NCBI RefSeq assembly: GCF_030287445.1
Contig: NZ_JASVWB010000002.1
Location: forward strand, 1,302,001-1,366,000
Direction of reading: 5' to 3'
Length of the DNA: 64,000 bases
Source of the DNA: Streptomyces sp. ALI-76-A
GTDB lineage: Bacteria > Actinomycetota > Actinomycetes > Streptomycetales > Streptomycetaceae
A program made the translations under genes and the position numbers. Under the pieces are notes generated by a model. It ran no database searches, had not been told where the DNA came from, and saw only the letters and a list, made by a program, of their open reading frames with translations. Positions 26,009-34,977 of the stretch are shown here, piece by piece (position 1 is the stretch's first letter; the number at the start of each line of letters is the position of its first letter).

Positions 26009-26875
26009 ATGACATCGATCAAGCACGTGGGGGTCGTCGGCGCCGGGCAGATGGGCCGGGGCATCACCGAGGTCTGCGCCCGGGCCGGGCTGCACGTCAC
26101 GTTGTGCGACGTGACCGAGGACAGGGCTCGTGCTGGACTCGCCGGCGTGGCGGACTCCCTGCTCAAGGCGGAGAAACGCGGCACCATCGCCCCCGGCGAC
26201 CGCGCACATGCCCTGGCCGGGATCTCGGTCACCGCCGACCTCTCCCGGCTGGCCGGGGCCGACCTGGTCGTCGAGGCCGCCGTCGAGGACGAGCAGGCCA
26301 AGACGGCGCTGTTCCGGCAGCTGGACGAGATCGTCACCGACCCGGCCGCCGTCCTGGCCAGCAACACCTCCTCGATCCCCATCGCCCGGCTCGCGGCGGC
26401 GACCGGACGACCGGAGGCGGTGATCGGCCTGCACTTCTTCAACCCGGTCCCTCTCATGCCTTTGATCGAGGTCATCCCCTCATTGCAGACCTCGAAGGCC
26501 ACGGAACTGAGCGTGCGTGCCTTCGCGGGCGAGGTTCTGGGCAAGAAGACGATCGTCACGCAGGACCGCGCGGGTTTCGTGGTGAACTCCCTGCTGGTTC
26601 CCTACCTGTTGGCGGCGGTACGGATGGTCAGCTCCGGCACCGCGACGGCGGAGGACATCGACACGGGGATGACCGCCGGCTGCGCTCATCCCATGGGCCC
26701 GCTGCGCCTCGCCGACCTCATCGGCCTGGACACCGTGGCGGCGATAGGCGAGGCCCTGTACGAGGAGTACCGGGAACCGCTGTACGCCCCTCCCCCGCTG
26801 CTGCGCCGCATGGTCGAGTCGGGGCTGCTGGGCCGTAAGTCAGGGCAGGGGTTCTTCAGCTACCAGGCGGCCTGA
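26009..26875 (+). CDS. 3-hydroxybutyryl-CoA dehydrogenase (FadB2-like)
   Basis: A 288-residue NAD-dependent 3-hydroxyacyl-CoA dehydrogenase. The Rossmann motif VGVVGAGQMGRGI is at residues 7-19. The catalytic histidine lies in VIGLHFFNPVPLMPLIEV, and the following residues RAGFVVNSLLVPYL and AHPMGPLRLADLIGLD are diagnostic. Normal single-domain length. ATG at 26009 follows GGCGGAGGAACAC. It is monocistronic by position, under promoter-like element A. It could act in beta-oxidation or butanoyl-CoA metabolism together with the CoA-ester operon that follows on the other strand. Confidence 0.93.
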   Translation: MTSIKHVGVVGAGQMGRGITEVCARAGLHVTLCDVTEDRARAGLAGVADSLLKAEKRGTIAPGDRAHALAGISVTADLSRLAGADLVVEAAVEDEQAKTALFRQLDEIVTDPAAVLASNTSSIPIARLAAATGRPEAVIGLHFFNPVPLMPLIEVIPSLQTSKATELSVRAFAGEVLGKKTIVTQDRAGFVVNSLLVPYLLAAVRMVSSGTATAEDIDTGMTAGCAHPMGPLRLADLIGLDTVAAIGEALYEEYREPLYAPPPLLRRMVESGLLGRKSGQGFFSYQAA

Positions 26876-27566
26876 GGGTTTGAGAGCCTGCGGCGACGGG
26901 GTGCCCCACGTGTCCGGGCATCCCGCACGCCCGAACCGTCGTCACGGAGCATCCACGCTGTTTCCGGATCCGGTCCAAGACGGTGCGGTCCTGCTGCGCC
27001 GAACGGCGAGTACGGGTGGCGGCGGCAACTGCGGTGTGCGGTCCCCGGGACGCCTGGGCGCCGGGACTCCGGGACTCCGGGGCGCTGGGGCGCTGGGGGC
27101 GCTGGGGGCGCTGGGGGCGCCGTCACTGAACATCACACGGGCGCTGGCGCGGGGCTGCGGGCCCGGCGGTCCCTCTGGGGGAGCGCCCTACCCCCGGCGT
27201 GCGTGCTGAAGAGTCGGCTGGAAGGAGTCGGGCCGCGTCTGAACCGAGGTGCCGACGACGGCGCGCGAGTCTGAGTGGTTCGGCCGTGGCGACCGGCATC
27301 TGTCCGGGCCTGGGCGCGCGGCGCACAGCGAGGTGCCCAACTCGGCTTACTCGCGAGGCTCCTCCAGGAGCAGGAGGTGCGCGGCTCCGGGGCTTGAGTG
27401 TCTCCGTCTGCCGCCGCATCAGGCTCCCCGAGAAGGCGGGTCCGGACGGCCCCTCTGCTGACGATGGAGCAACTCACGCCGGGCGGGCCCTGACCGGCTG
27501 CTGGATGCTTGGAGCCCGAAGGGGGGCCGGAGCGCACTCAGCGCTCCGGCCCCCCTTGGCTCGACG
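26876..27566. other. 691-base intergenic region with GC-rich minisatellite
   Basis: Between the convergent 3-hydroxyacyl-CoA dehydrogenase and ETF alpha genes. At about 27060-27122 there are two GGGACTCC units, then four or five GCGCTGGGG(G) units. The remainder shows no family-like frame. The strong hairpin at 27521-27555 belongs to the ETF operon. Confidence 0.6.
27521..27555. terminator. Terminator hairpin, 15-bp perfect stem
   Basis: Arms 27521-27535 and 27541-27555 with loop ACTCA, 12 bases downstream of the ETF alpha stop codon on the minus strand. It ends the five-gene CoA-ester operon. Confidence 0.9.
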
Positions 27567-28532
27567 TCAGTCGGCTGCGCGGCGGGCGGCCATTTCCTGG
27601 GTGAGCTGGGGAGCGACCGAGAACAGGTCGCCCACCACGCCGTAGTCGGCGAGGCCGAGGATCGGTGCCTCCGGGTCCTTGTTGACCGCGAGGATCGTCT
27701 TGGAGGTCTGCATCCCGGCGAGGTGCTGGATGGCCCCGGAGATGCCCAGGGCGATGTACAGCTGCGGGGAGACGGTCTTGCCGGTCTGCCCGACCTGGTA
27801 CTGGTGCGGGTAGTAGCCGGCGTCGACCGCGGCGCGCGAGGCGCCCACGGCGCCTCCCAGAGCGTCGGCCAGCTCCTCCACCACCTTGAAACCGTCCGCT
27901 CCTGCCACGCCGCGGCCTCCGGAGACCACGACGGTCGCCTCGGTGAGTCCGGGTCGGTCGCCCGCGGGGGCGGCGCGCCGTGCGGTGATGCGTGCGGACG
28001 ACGCGGGGTCGATCGGCGGCAGGGCCAGTTCCCGCTCCTTTGCCTCCCCGGGATGCTCCTCCGGCTCGAAGGTGCCCGGACGCACGGCGATCACCGGTAT
28101 GCCGTGGGTGACTTGGGAGCGCACGGTGTAGGACCCGCCGAAGACGATCTGGGTGACCACCCCGGACGAGTCCAGGTCGACCGCGTCGACCAGCAGCCCT
28201 GCGTCCAGCCGCGCGGCGAGACGCCCGGCCACTTCCCTGCCGTCCGTCGTGGCGGAGACCAGAACAGCGGCGGCAGCGGTTTCCCGGACCGCGAGTTCCA
28301 GGGCGTCGACGGCGGGCGTGACGAGGAACTCGGCCGCGTCGGTGGATTCCGCCGCGAGGACGCTTGTGGCTCCGTGGCGGGCGAGGGATTCCGTGAGGCG
28401 CGTCGCTGTGCCGGGAATTCCCACGACGACGGCGGCCGGGTCCCCCAGCCGCCGTGCGGCGGCCAGGAGTTCATATGTCGTTTTGTTGACACGTTCCCCG
28501 TCGTGGTCGACGAGTACGAGGACTTCGGGCAT
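27567..28532 (-). CDS. etfA: Electron transfer flavoprotein subunit alpha
   Basis: A 321-residue ETF alpha (FixB) subunit. The C-terminal FAD-binding signature is intact ([10 protein letters not shown] at about residues 200-210, then [20 protein letters not shown] and VNKDPEAPI). It accepts electrons from acyl-CoA dehydrogenases and passes them to ETF-quinone oxidoreductase. ATG at 28532 follows AGGAGA. It is last in the minus-strand operon, 26 bases after ETF beta. Confidence 0.96.
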   Translation of the reverse strand: MPEVLVLVDHDGERVNKTTYELLAAARRLGDPAAVVVGIPGTATRLTESLARHGATSVLAAESTDAAEFLVTPAVDALELAVRETAAAAVLVSATTDGREVAGRLAARLDAGLLVDAVDLDSSGVVTQIVFGGSYTVRSQVTHGIPVIAVRPGTFEPEEHPGEAKERELALPPIDPASSARITARRAAPAGDRPGLTEATVVVSGGRGVAGADGFKVVEELADALGGAVGASRAAVDAGYYPHQYQVGQTGKTVSPQLYIALGISGAIQHLAGMQTSKTILAVNKDPEAPILGLADYGVVGDLFSVAPQLTQEMAARRAAD

Positions 28533-28558
28533 GGGGGCCTGTCTCCTGGTCGGGCGGT

Positions 28559-29341
28559 TCAGACGAGCTTCTGGGCGATCAGGTACGCGGCGAGCTGCCG
28601 GCCGGCCGAACCGTCGTCCGTGACGCGGGTTCCGGCGGTCCGCACAGGACGCGGGACGGCCTCCATGACGCGGGTGCGGGTCACGGGGAATCCGGCCGCG
28701 TCCGTGTCGGGGAACAGGTCGCCGAGGTCGACCGTGTCCACCGGCTTCTTCTTGGCGGCCATGATCCCCTTGAAGGAGGGGTAGCGCGGCTCGTTGATCT
28801 TCTCGGTGACGCTGACCAGCGCGGGCAGCGGGGCGTGCAGTGTCGCCTCGCCGTCCTCGGTCTCGCGCTCGGCGCGCACCCGTCCCGCGTCCACGTCCAG
28901 CTTGCGCACATGGGTCACCTGCGGCAGGCCGAGCAGGTCCGCGACGACTGCGGGGACCGCGCTCGCCTGGCCGTCGGTGGTGGCGTCGCCGGCGAGCACC
29001 AGGTCGACGTTTTCCATGGTTCGCACGGCCGCTGCCAGGACCTTCGCGGTGGTCGGCACGTCGGCGCCGCGCAGTCTGTCGTCGCAGATGTGGATCCCCC
29101 GGTCGGCGCCCATCGCCAGTACCTTGCGGATGGCGTCGAGCGCGGAGTCGGGGCCCATGGAGACGACGGTGACGTGGGCGTCCGTCGTCTCCTTCAGCGT
29201 CAACGCCTCTTCGGCGGCACGCTCGTTGATCTCGTCCAGGACGAGTTCGGCGTCCTCGCGGTCGAGGGTGTGATCGGCCTCGGACAGGGTGCGCTCGGCA
29301 CCGGAGTCCGGGACCTGCTTGACCAGTACGACGATGTTCAC
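28559..29341 (-). CDS. etfB: Electron transfer flavoprotein subunit beta
   Basis: A 260-residue ETF beta (FixA) subunit starting at GTG 29341 with NIVVLVKQVPDSGAERTL. The AMP-binding segment is in LVLAGDATTDGQASAVPAVV, and the recognition-loop region TEKINEPRYPSFKGIMAAKKK is complete. It lies 49 bases after the acyl-CoA dehydrogenase gene and 26 before ETF alpha, so electrons from that dehydrogenase are probably passed to this pair. Confidence 0.96.
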   Translation of the reverse strand: MNIVVLVKQVPDSGAERTLSEADHTLDREDAELVLDEINERAAEEALTLKETTDAHVTVVSMGPDSALDAIRKVLAMGADRGIHICDDRLRGADVPTTAKVLAAAVRTMENVDLVLAGDATTDGQASAVPAVVADLLGLPQVTHVRKLDVDAGRVRAERETEDGEATLHAPLPALVSVTEKINEPRYPSFKGIMAAKKKPVDTVDLGDLFPDTDAAGFPVTRTRVMEAVPRPVRTAGTRVTDDGSAGRQLAAYLIAQKLV

Positions 29342-29390
29342 GGGTGTCTTCTCTCAGCCGTCACGGTCGGCGTCGCGGCCGGCGTCCCGG

Positions 29391-30569
29391 TCAGCGGAAC
29401 GCCGCCTGGCCGGTGATCGCCTGACCGACGACCAGGGTGTGCATCTCGCTGGTTCCTTCGTACGTCAGCACGGACTCCAGGTTGTTGGCGTGGCGCAGCG
29501 GCGAGTACTCGAGGGAGATGCCGTTGGCCCCGAGGATGGTGCGGCACTCCCGTGCGATGGCGATCGCTTCCCGCACGTTGTTGAGCTTGCCGACGCTGAT
29601 CTGCTCGGGCTTGATGCGGTGCTGGTCCTTGAGCCGGCCCAGGTGCACGGCGAGAAGCGCGGCGTTGCCCACGGACACGCTCATGTCGGCGAGCTTCTTC
29701 TGGGTGAGCTGGAATCCACTGATCGGCTTGTCGAACTGGATTCGGGAGTCGGCGTACTGAATGGCTGCCTGGATCGAGTCGCGGGCCGCACCGACCGCGC
29801 CGAACAGGATGCCGAAGCGGGCCTCGTTCAGACAGGACAGCGGTCCGCGCAGGCCCTCCGCGAGGGGCAGCCGCGCCGAGTCGGGCAGCCGTACGTGGTC
29901 GAAGTAGAGCTCCGAGGTGATGGAGGCGCGCAGGGACATCTTCTGCTTGATGTCCTGCGTGGTGAAGCCGGGCACCCCGCGGGGTACGAGGAAGCCGCGG
30001 ATGCCGTCCTCGGTCTGTGCCCAGACGGTGGCCACGTCCGCGATACCGCCGTTGGTGATCCACATCTTGGAGCCGTTGAGGATCCAGTCGTCGCCGTCGC
30101 GGACGGCCTTGGTGCGCATCCCGGAGGGGTTGCTGCCGAAGTCGGGCTCCGTCAGGCCGAAGCAGCCGATGGCCTCACCGGCGGCGAGCCGGGGCAGCCA
30201 CTCCTGCTTCTGCTCCTCCGAGCCCCACTTCCAGATGGAGAACATCGACAGCGAGCCCTGCACGGAGACGAAGCTACGGAAGCCGGAGTCCGCCGCCTCC
30301 AGCTCCAGGCAGGCCAGTCCGTAGCTGACGGCGTTGGTGCCCGCGCAGCCGTACCCTTCGAGGTGCATGCCGAGCACGCCCAACTTGCCAAGCTCTGGAG
30401 CGAGTTCGCGGGCGAAGTGGGCGTTCTCGAACCACTCGCCGATGTGCGGGCGCACCCGGTCGGCGAGGAACTTGGCGACGGTGGCCTGGATCTCGCGCTC
30501 CTCGTCGCTGAATGTGGAGGAGAGGTCAAGCAGGTCGAGAGGGTCCTTCATCGGCTTGGCGCCGCTCAT
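29391..30569 (-). CDS. gcdH: Glutaryl-CoA dehydrogenase-type acyl-CoA dehydrogenase
   Basis: A 392-residue acyl-CoA dehydrogenase most like glutaryl-CoA dehydrogenase, which oxidises and decarboxylates glutaryl-CoA to crotonyl-CoA. Diagnostic segments are GFRSFVSVQGSLSMFSIW with the substrate-carboxylate arginine, GCFGLTEPDFGSNPSGM, LRASITSELYFDHV, GRLKDQ and the catalytic glutamate in LTYEGTSEMHTL. ATG at 30569 follows AGGAGCTCACG. The next gene upstream is a class III CoA transferase, which could form glutaryl-CoA from glutarate; ETF genes follow. Lysine or glutarate breakdown is the likely pathway. Confidence 0.85.
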   Translation of the reverse strand: MSGAKPMKDPLDLLDLSSTFSDEEREIQATVAKFLADRVRPHIGEWFENAHFARELAPELGKLGVLGMHLEGYGCAGTNAVSYGLACLELEAADSGFRSFVSVQGSLSMFSIWKWGSEEQKQEWLPRLAAGEAIGCFGLTEPDFGSNPSGMRTKAVRDGDDWILNGSKMWITNGGIADVATVWAQTEDGIRGFLVPRGVPGFTTQDIKQKMSLRASITSELYFDHVRLPDSARLPLAEGLRGPLSCLNEARFGILFGAVGAARDSIQAAIQYADSRIQFDKPISGFQLTQKKLADMSVSVGNAALLAVHLGRLKDQHRIKPEQISVGKLNNVREAIAIARECRTILGANGISLEYSPLRHANNLESVLTYEGTSEMHTLVVGQAITGQAAFR

Positions 30570-30626
30570 CGTGAGCTCCTGGAGGTTGTGGTGATCGGTT
30601 CGGTCGCGGTGTCCGCGCCGGAGAGG

Positions 30627-31898
30627 TCAACCGGCCGCTTCGTTCGGCGCGGAGACGTGGTCGAAAAGGCTGTCAAGAATCTCGGTGGTGTGCTGGCCCA
30701 GGCGCGGCGGCGGCAGGCGGTACTGCGCCGGCGTGCCGCTCAGCGCGATGGGGCTCGCGACCTGGCGGAAGGGCACGCCCTGCGTTCCGCCTGCTCCGCC
30801 TGCTCCCCCTGAAGGTGCGGCGGGTGCGGCGGGGATGTCGACGATGCCGGGAAGGCCGAGCTGGTGGGCGAAGGCGAATGCCTCGTCGAGCGTGTTGACC
30901 GGTCCGGCGGGCACCCCCGCGGCCAGCAGGACGGCCGACCAGTGATCCGCGCCGGCGCCGCCCAGCCGTTCGGTCAGGATGTCCCGCAGGGCAGCGCGGT
31001 GGGCGACCCGGTCGGCATTGGCGCGGAAGCGGTCGTCGGCAACGAGACCGGGCTCCCCGACAACCTTGGCGAGCGCCGCGAACTGCCGGTCGTTGCCCAC
31101 CGCGATCGCGATCGGGCGATCGGCCGCCGGGAAGGTCTCGTACGGGGCGATGCTCGGGTGTGCGTTGCCCATGCGGCGCGGAACCACACCGGCGACGGCG
31201 AACGCCGACGCCTGGTTGACCATGGCCGACAGCAGCGAGCCGAGCAGGTTCACCTCCACACACTGCCCCTCCCCGGTGGCGTCCCGGTGCCGCAGGGCCG
31301 CGAGGATGCCGAGCGAGGCGTGCAGCCCGGTGATCACGTCGACCAGTGCCACGCCCGCCTTCATCGGCTCCCCTGCCGCGTCTCCGGTCACGCTCATCAG
31401 CCCGCCGACGGCCTGCACCAGCAGGTCGTACCCGGGGATCGCCGCGCCCTCGCCGCTGCCGAAACCGCTGATCGAGCAGTAGATCAGCTCCGGGTGCCGG
31501 GCACGGAGTTCGCGAGGGCCGAGCCCCAGTCGTTCCATCGTGCCGGGACGGAAGTTCTCCACCAGCACGTCGGACTCGGCGACCAGGGCGCGGGCCTGTT
31601 CGACCCCGGCGTCGGTCGTGAGGTCCAGGACGACGGACCTCTTGTTCCGGTTGACGCCGAGGAAATAGGTCGACGTGCCGTCGTGGTCCGCGGGAGGGTG
31701 CCAGGCCCGGGTGTCGTCCCCGATGCCCGGCCGTTCCACCTTCACCACGTCGGCGCCGAGGTCGGCGAGGAGCATCGTGGCGTAGGGCCCCGCGAGGACC
31801 CGGGAGAAGTCGGCGATGCGCAGACCGTCCAGGGCGCCGCGCCCCGTTCCGTCGAGAACGCCGGCCCGTCCGTCCGGTGCGTTGTGCTGGGTGCCCAC
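30627..31898 (-). CDS. CaiB/BaiF (class III) CoA-transferase
   Basis: A 423-residue family III CoA-transferase. N-terminal LDGLRIADFSRVLAGPYATM and ADLGADVVKVERPGIGDD are typical, with the catalytic aspartate expected around GGLMSVTGDAAGEPMKAG, VALVDVITGLHA. A Gly/Ala/Pro-rich insertion (PAAPAAPSGGAGGAGG) lies near residue 370. GTG at 31898 follows GGAGGG. Placement before the glutaryl-CoA-dehydrogenase-type gene suggests a succinyl-CoA:glutarate (or similar dicarboxylate) CoA-transferase; this is inferred from context. Confidence 0.9.
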   Translation of the reverse strand: MGTQHNAPDGRAGVLDGTGRGALDGLRIADFSRVLAGPYATMLLADLGADVVKVERPGIGDDTRAWHPPADHDGTSTYFLGVNRNKRSVVLDLTTDAGVEQARALVAESDVLVENFRPGTMERLGLGPRELRARHPELIYCSISGFGSGEGAAIPGYDLLVQAVGGLMSVTGDAAGEPMKAGVALVDVITGLHASLGILAALRHRDATGEGQCVEVNLLGSLLSAMVNQASAFAVAGVVPRRMGNAHPSIAPYETFPAADRPIAIAVGNDRQFAALAKVVGEPGLVADDRFRANADRVAHRAALRDILTERLGGAGADHWSAVLLAAGVPAGPVNTLDEAFAFAHQLGLPGIVDIPAAPAAPSGGAGGAGGTQGVPFRQVASPIALSGTPAQYRLPPPRLGQHTTEILDSLFDHVSAPNEAAG

Positions 31899-31957
31899 GC
31901 ACCCTCCTCTCTGATCGTCCCGCGTCTGCGAGGTGACTGCGTCCCGGCCGCTTCCGG

Positions 31958-32398
31958 TCACCACCAGCGCTCCGGAGCCGGTGCCGGGTGGGGGAGTTCG
32001 ACGAGGGGCAGGCCTTGGCCAAGGGGGGCGCCGGACCGTACGACGCTCACCCGTACCCCCACCGCGACCGCGATCGGTGCCGTCCCGGTGACCTGGCAGA
32101 GCAGGTTGAAGCCCTCGTCCATCGCGACGAACCAGGTGTTGTGGGGAACATGGCCGTACCGACGCACGACGACCCCGGAGCCCTCGCTGCGCTCCCGTTT
32201 GAAGGCCGTGGACCCGCAGGCACGACAGAACGAACGGCGGTAGGCCGGGGTGCCGCACCAGAGGCAGCGTTGGAAGAGGAGTACGCGGCAGACCGCCGGT
32301 GCGTCCGGCGCGACGGCCACGCTCGTCGTCGCGGTCACGGCAGCGTCCTCGTGGTCGTCGGCGAGCTCGGTGGGTTCACGCGGGTCTGTCTGGAGCAT
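31958..32398 (-). CDS. Zn-ribbon/OB-fold protein (DUF35 family)
   Basis: A 146-residue protein with a zinc ribbon (CLWCGTPAYRRSFCRACGS, four Cys at about residues 45-62) followed by an OB-fold (VVVRRYGHVPHNTWFVAMDEG onward). DUF35 proteins normally partner a thiolase or ketosteroid-type acyl-CoA enzyme and deliver or shield CoA substrates. No thiolase gene is present in this window, so its partner is either elsewhere or lost. ATG at 32398 follows AGGAGGCCGTG. First gene of the minus-strand operon. Confidence 0.85.
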   Translation of the reverse strand: MLQTDPREPTELADDHEDAAVTATTSVAVAPDAPAVCRVLLFQRCLWCGTPAYRRSFCRACGSTAFKRERSEGSGVVVRRYGHVPHNTWFVAMDEGFNLLCQVTGTAPIAVAVGVRVSVVRSGAPLGQGLPLVELPHPAPAPERWW

Positions 32399-33158
32399 CA
32401 CGGCCTCCTGCACGCAGTTCGGTGACCGGAAAACGGGTGGTCGGGATCCGATGTGGCTCCCCACCCTGGCCCCGTCGCGGATCGCCGGTCAACGACGTAC
32501 TGACGCATCTTTGTGCGCGGAATACGCTCCATCGGCTGAGGTCAGAGCGGGTTTTCCCGCGCTAATCTCCCTTTGGAGCGCTGCTGCGCGCGGGTCTGTC
32601 GATGCGCTGGGCGACTTCGCTGCTCTCGGCCTCCCACCACGGACGCACCGGGCCGGCCCCCTGCACGGGCCCCGTCGTCGACGCTCCACCAGCGGACCGG
32701 TATCCCGACCCCGGCGGCGGCGGCGGTCGGGCTCTTGAATTCCGGCGCCTCACCCCGGGTCGCGCCCACCAGCTCAATCAAGACCAAGATCCGGACCGTT
32801 GACGGGCCAACACTCCTCCCATAACGGACCAGACCGTCGTTTCTCCTGGTCACGGCGCCATAGGTGATGTGCCACCAGCACACGAAGAACCTCTGGGCCG
32901 ACGGAGAACTCGCGACCCGGCAGACGGTAACCACTCGATCTTGAATTCAACGGTAGACGAAGGCAGCGGACAGAGAGTGATCTGACCTGGCCAGAAGGCA
33001 ACCGGCTGGGGCCACCCTCGCCACGGAGTCAGAGTCGACGGCGATTCAAGCCCTCGCGGCAACTGCCGCGTGACGGCTCAGCGGCCATCTCGATCCCTTG
33101 AGATTTTGGTGCCAACCATCCCCGGTATGTGACAACTCGCGTCGGTGGTCACACCGGC
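32399..33158. other. 760-base gap, part of lower GC, origin unclear
   Basis: It contains promoter-like element B (32506-32568) and then about 500 bases without a credible gene. By hand count, the three 60-base lines from 32821 to 33000 are about 58, 63 and 53 percent GC, clearly below the neighbourhood. Frames in it resemble no family I know. CTTGAATTC occurs twice (near 32736 and 32940). It could be the remains of inserted or foreign DNA. Confidence 0.45.
32506..32568 (+). promoter_or_regulatory. Promoter-like element copy B (TTTGTGCGCGGA ... TAATCT)
   Basis: Gapless 43/60 match to the element before the 3-hydroxyacyl-CoA dehydrogenase. The putative -10 box here is TAATCT. It points to the plus strand, where no gene follows, while the DUF35 operon runs the other way from 32398. 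Either it works as a regulator-binding site in both orientations or the gene it once served is gone. Confidence 0.55.
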
Positions 33159-34337
33159 TCACCGGCGCACCCGCGGCATCCCCAGCCCGATCCACGAGAT
33201 GATCTCCCGCTGGATCTCGTTGTTGCCGCCGCCGAAGGTGAAGATCACCGCCGAGCGGTAGCCGCGTTCCAGCTCGCCGTGCAGCACCGCCCCCGCCGAG
33301 CCCTCCTTCAGCGCGCCCGCGGCGCCGACGATCTCCATCAGCCAGGCGAAGGCGTCCCGGCGGGCCTCGGAGCCGTACACCTTGACCGCGGAGGCGTCCT
33401 GCGGGGTGAGGGTGCCGTTCTCGACGGCGTTCACCATCTGCCAGTTGAGGAGCTTGAGGGCGTCCAGCCGGGTGTGGGTGCGGGCGAGCAGGCGTCGCAC
33501 CCAGGAGAGGTCGACGACGCGACGGCCGTCGGCGAGCTTGGTCTCCATGGCCCACCGCTGCACGTCGTGCAGGGCGCGGATGGCCATGGTGCCGTGAGCG
33601 GCGAGGGTGACGCGTTCGTGGTTGAGCTGGTTGGTGATCAGCCGCCAGCCCTGGTTCTCCTCGCCGACGCGGTGGGAGACGGGGACGCGGACGTTCTCGT
33701 AGTAGCTGGCCGTGGTGTCGTGCGAGGCGAGGGTGTTGATGACCGTGCAGGAGTAGCCGGGGTCGGTGGTCGGCATCAGGAGCATGGTGATGCCCTTGTG
33801 CGGCGGGGCGCCGGGATCGGTGCGGACCGCGAGCCACACCCAGTCGGCGGTGTCGCCGTTGGTGGTCCAGATCTTCTGGCCGTTGACGACGTACTCGTCC
33901 CCGTCGCGTACCGCGCGCGTCCTCAGGGACGCCAGGTCGGTGCCGGCGTCGGGCTCGCTGTAGCCGATCGCGAAGTCGATCTCGCCGGAGAGGATCCTGG
34001 GCAGGAAGGACGCCTTCTGCTCCTCCGTGCCGTACCGCATGATCGTCGGACCGACGGTGTTCAGCGCCATCAGCGGCAGTGGGACGCCCGCCTGGGCGGC
34101 CTCGTCGAAGAAGATGAACTGCTCCATCGCCGACAGACCCCGGCCGCCGTACTCCTTCGGCCAGCCGACGCCGAGCCAGCCGTCCTCGCCGAGCCGGCGG
34201 ACGGTGGCCCGGTAGAACCGCTTCTGGGCAGCCCGGTCGGTGAAGCGCGCGTGGGCGTTGTCCGGAACCAACGCGGCGAAATAGGCACGCAGTTCGGTGC
34301 GCAGCCGCTGTTGCTCGGGCGTGTGATCGAGATGCAC
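33159..34337 (-). CDS. Acyl-CoA dehydrogenase family protein
   Basis: A 392-residue acyl-CoA dehydrogenase of the actinobacterial FadE type. FAD/substrate motifs are IGYSEPDAGTDLASLRTRAV and IWTTNGDTADWVW. The usual catalytic glutamate of YEGT is replaced (FTFGGGNNEIQ), but a glutamate occurs in LNHERVTLA, the position used by isovaleryl-CoA dehydrogenases, so activity is likely. GTG at 34337 follows GGAGGCGCC. It is transcribed alone by position. Substrate unknown; related enzymes act on branched or steroid side-chain CoA esters. Confidence 0.9.
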   Translation of the reverse strand: MHLDHTPEQQRLRTELRAYFAALVPDNAHARFTDRAAQKRFYRATVRRLGEDGWLGVGWPKEYGGRGLSAMEQFIFFDEAAQAGVPLPLMALNTVGPTIMRYGTEEQKASFLPRILSGEIDFAIGYSEPDAGTDLASLRTRAVRDGDEYVVNGQKIWTTNGDTADWVWLAVRTDPGAPPHKGITMLLMPTTDPGYSCTVINTLASHDTTASYYENVRVPVSHRVGEENQGWRLITNQLNHERVTLAAHGTMAIRALHDVQRWAMETKLADGRRVVDLSWVRRLLARTHTRLDALKLLNWQMVNAVENGTLTPQDASAVKVYGSEARRDAFAWLMEIVGAAGALKEGSAGAVLHGELERGYRSAVIFTFGGGNNEIQREIISWIGLGMPRVRR

Positions 34338-34471
34338 GGCGCCTCCAGGCTCCCAGGCCGGTCCTGATGGCGCACACCGTAGAACGTGTTTCAGAAATTG
34401 GGAATGCCGAGGCGCCGAATGCAGAGGCACCCACGGGCCTGGGCCGGACCCCGGCGGGCGGGGCCCGGCTG

Positions 34472-34846
34472 TCAGACGAGCGTGGCCATGAAGTCGGAGC
34501 ACGCCTGGGCGCACTCCCGGCACGCCTTGGCGCTGTCCTCGGCGCCCGGGTACTGGTCGAAGACGTGCGCGGACTCCAGGCACACCGACCGGCACCACTC
34601 CAGTTGCACGCGGATGCCCTCCTCGTCGAGACGGTTCTGCTCGGACAGCACACGGCAGGTCGCGTCGCAGACCTCCGCGCACATGATGCCCTTGCGGCGT
34701 ACGAGTTCCTGCTGCTCGGTTCCGTCCGGATCGACAAGGCTCGCCCGCAGAGCGCACGCCCGGGCGCACTCGGTGCACGCCTGGGCGCAGGCGAACCTGT
34801 CCTCCAGGAACTGGAAGAGCTCCTGCTGAGATGTCGTCGTGGTCAC
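34472..34846 (-). CDS. Four-helix-bundle copper-binding protein (DUF326, Csp-like)
   Basis: A 124-residue helical protein with 12 cysteines (C20, 24, 27, 31, 56, 60, 64, 85, 89, 109, 112, 116) in CxxxCxxCxxxC-type spacing. This pattern is that of cytosolic copper-storage proteins, in which the cysteines line the core of a four-helix bundle and hold many Cu(I) ions. No signal peptide is seen, so it is the cytosolic type. It begins at GTG 34846 and has no copper-efflux gene next to it. Confidence 0.88.
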   Translation of the reverse strand: MTTTTSQQELFQFLEDRFACAQACTECARACALRASLVDPDGTEQQELVRRKGIMCAEVCDATCRVLSEQNRLDEEGIRVQLEWCRSVCLESAHVFDQYPGAEDSAKACRECAQACSDFMATLV

Positions 34847-34977
34847 ATCGGGCGGGTAGCCGTCGCCGATCGCGCCAAACCCGGTGTTTCCAAGGGTTGC
34901 GCCGACACCGGGGTCACCCTGGGGCGGTCCGCCCGGGCGAGCGGTTCACCTGCGGCGCCCGGGGTACTCGCGTTGCC

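Noticed and set aside
32542..32934. A transposase remnant in the low-GC gap
   Set aside because: Reading all frames, I find no DDE, serine-recombinase or tyrosine-recombinase motif and no terminal inverted repeats.
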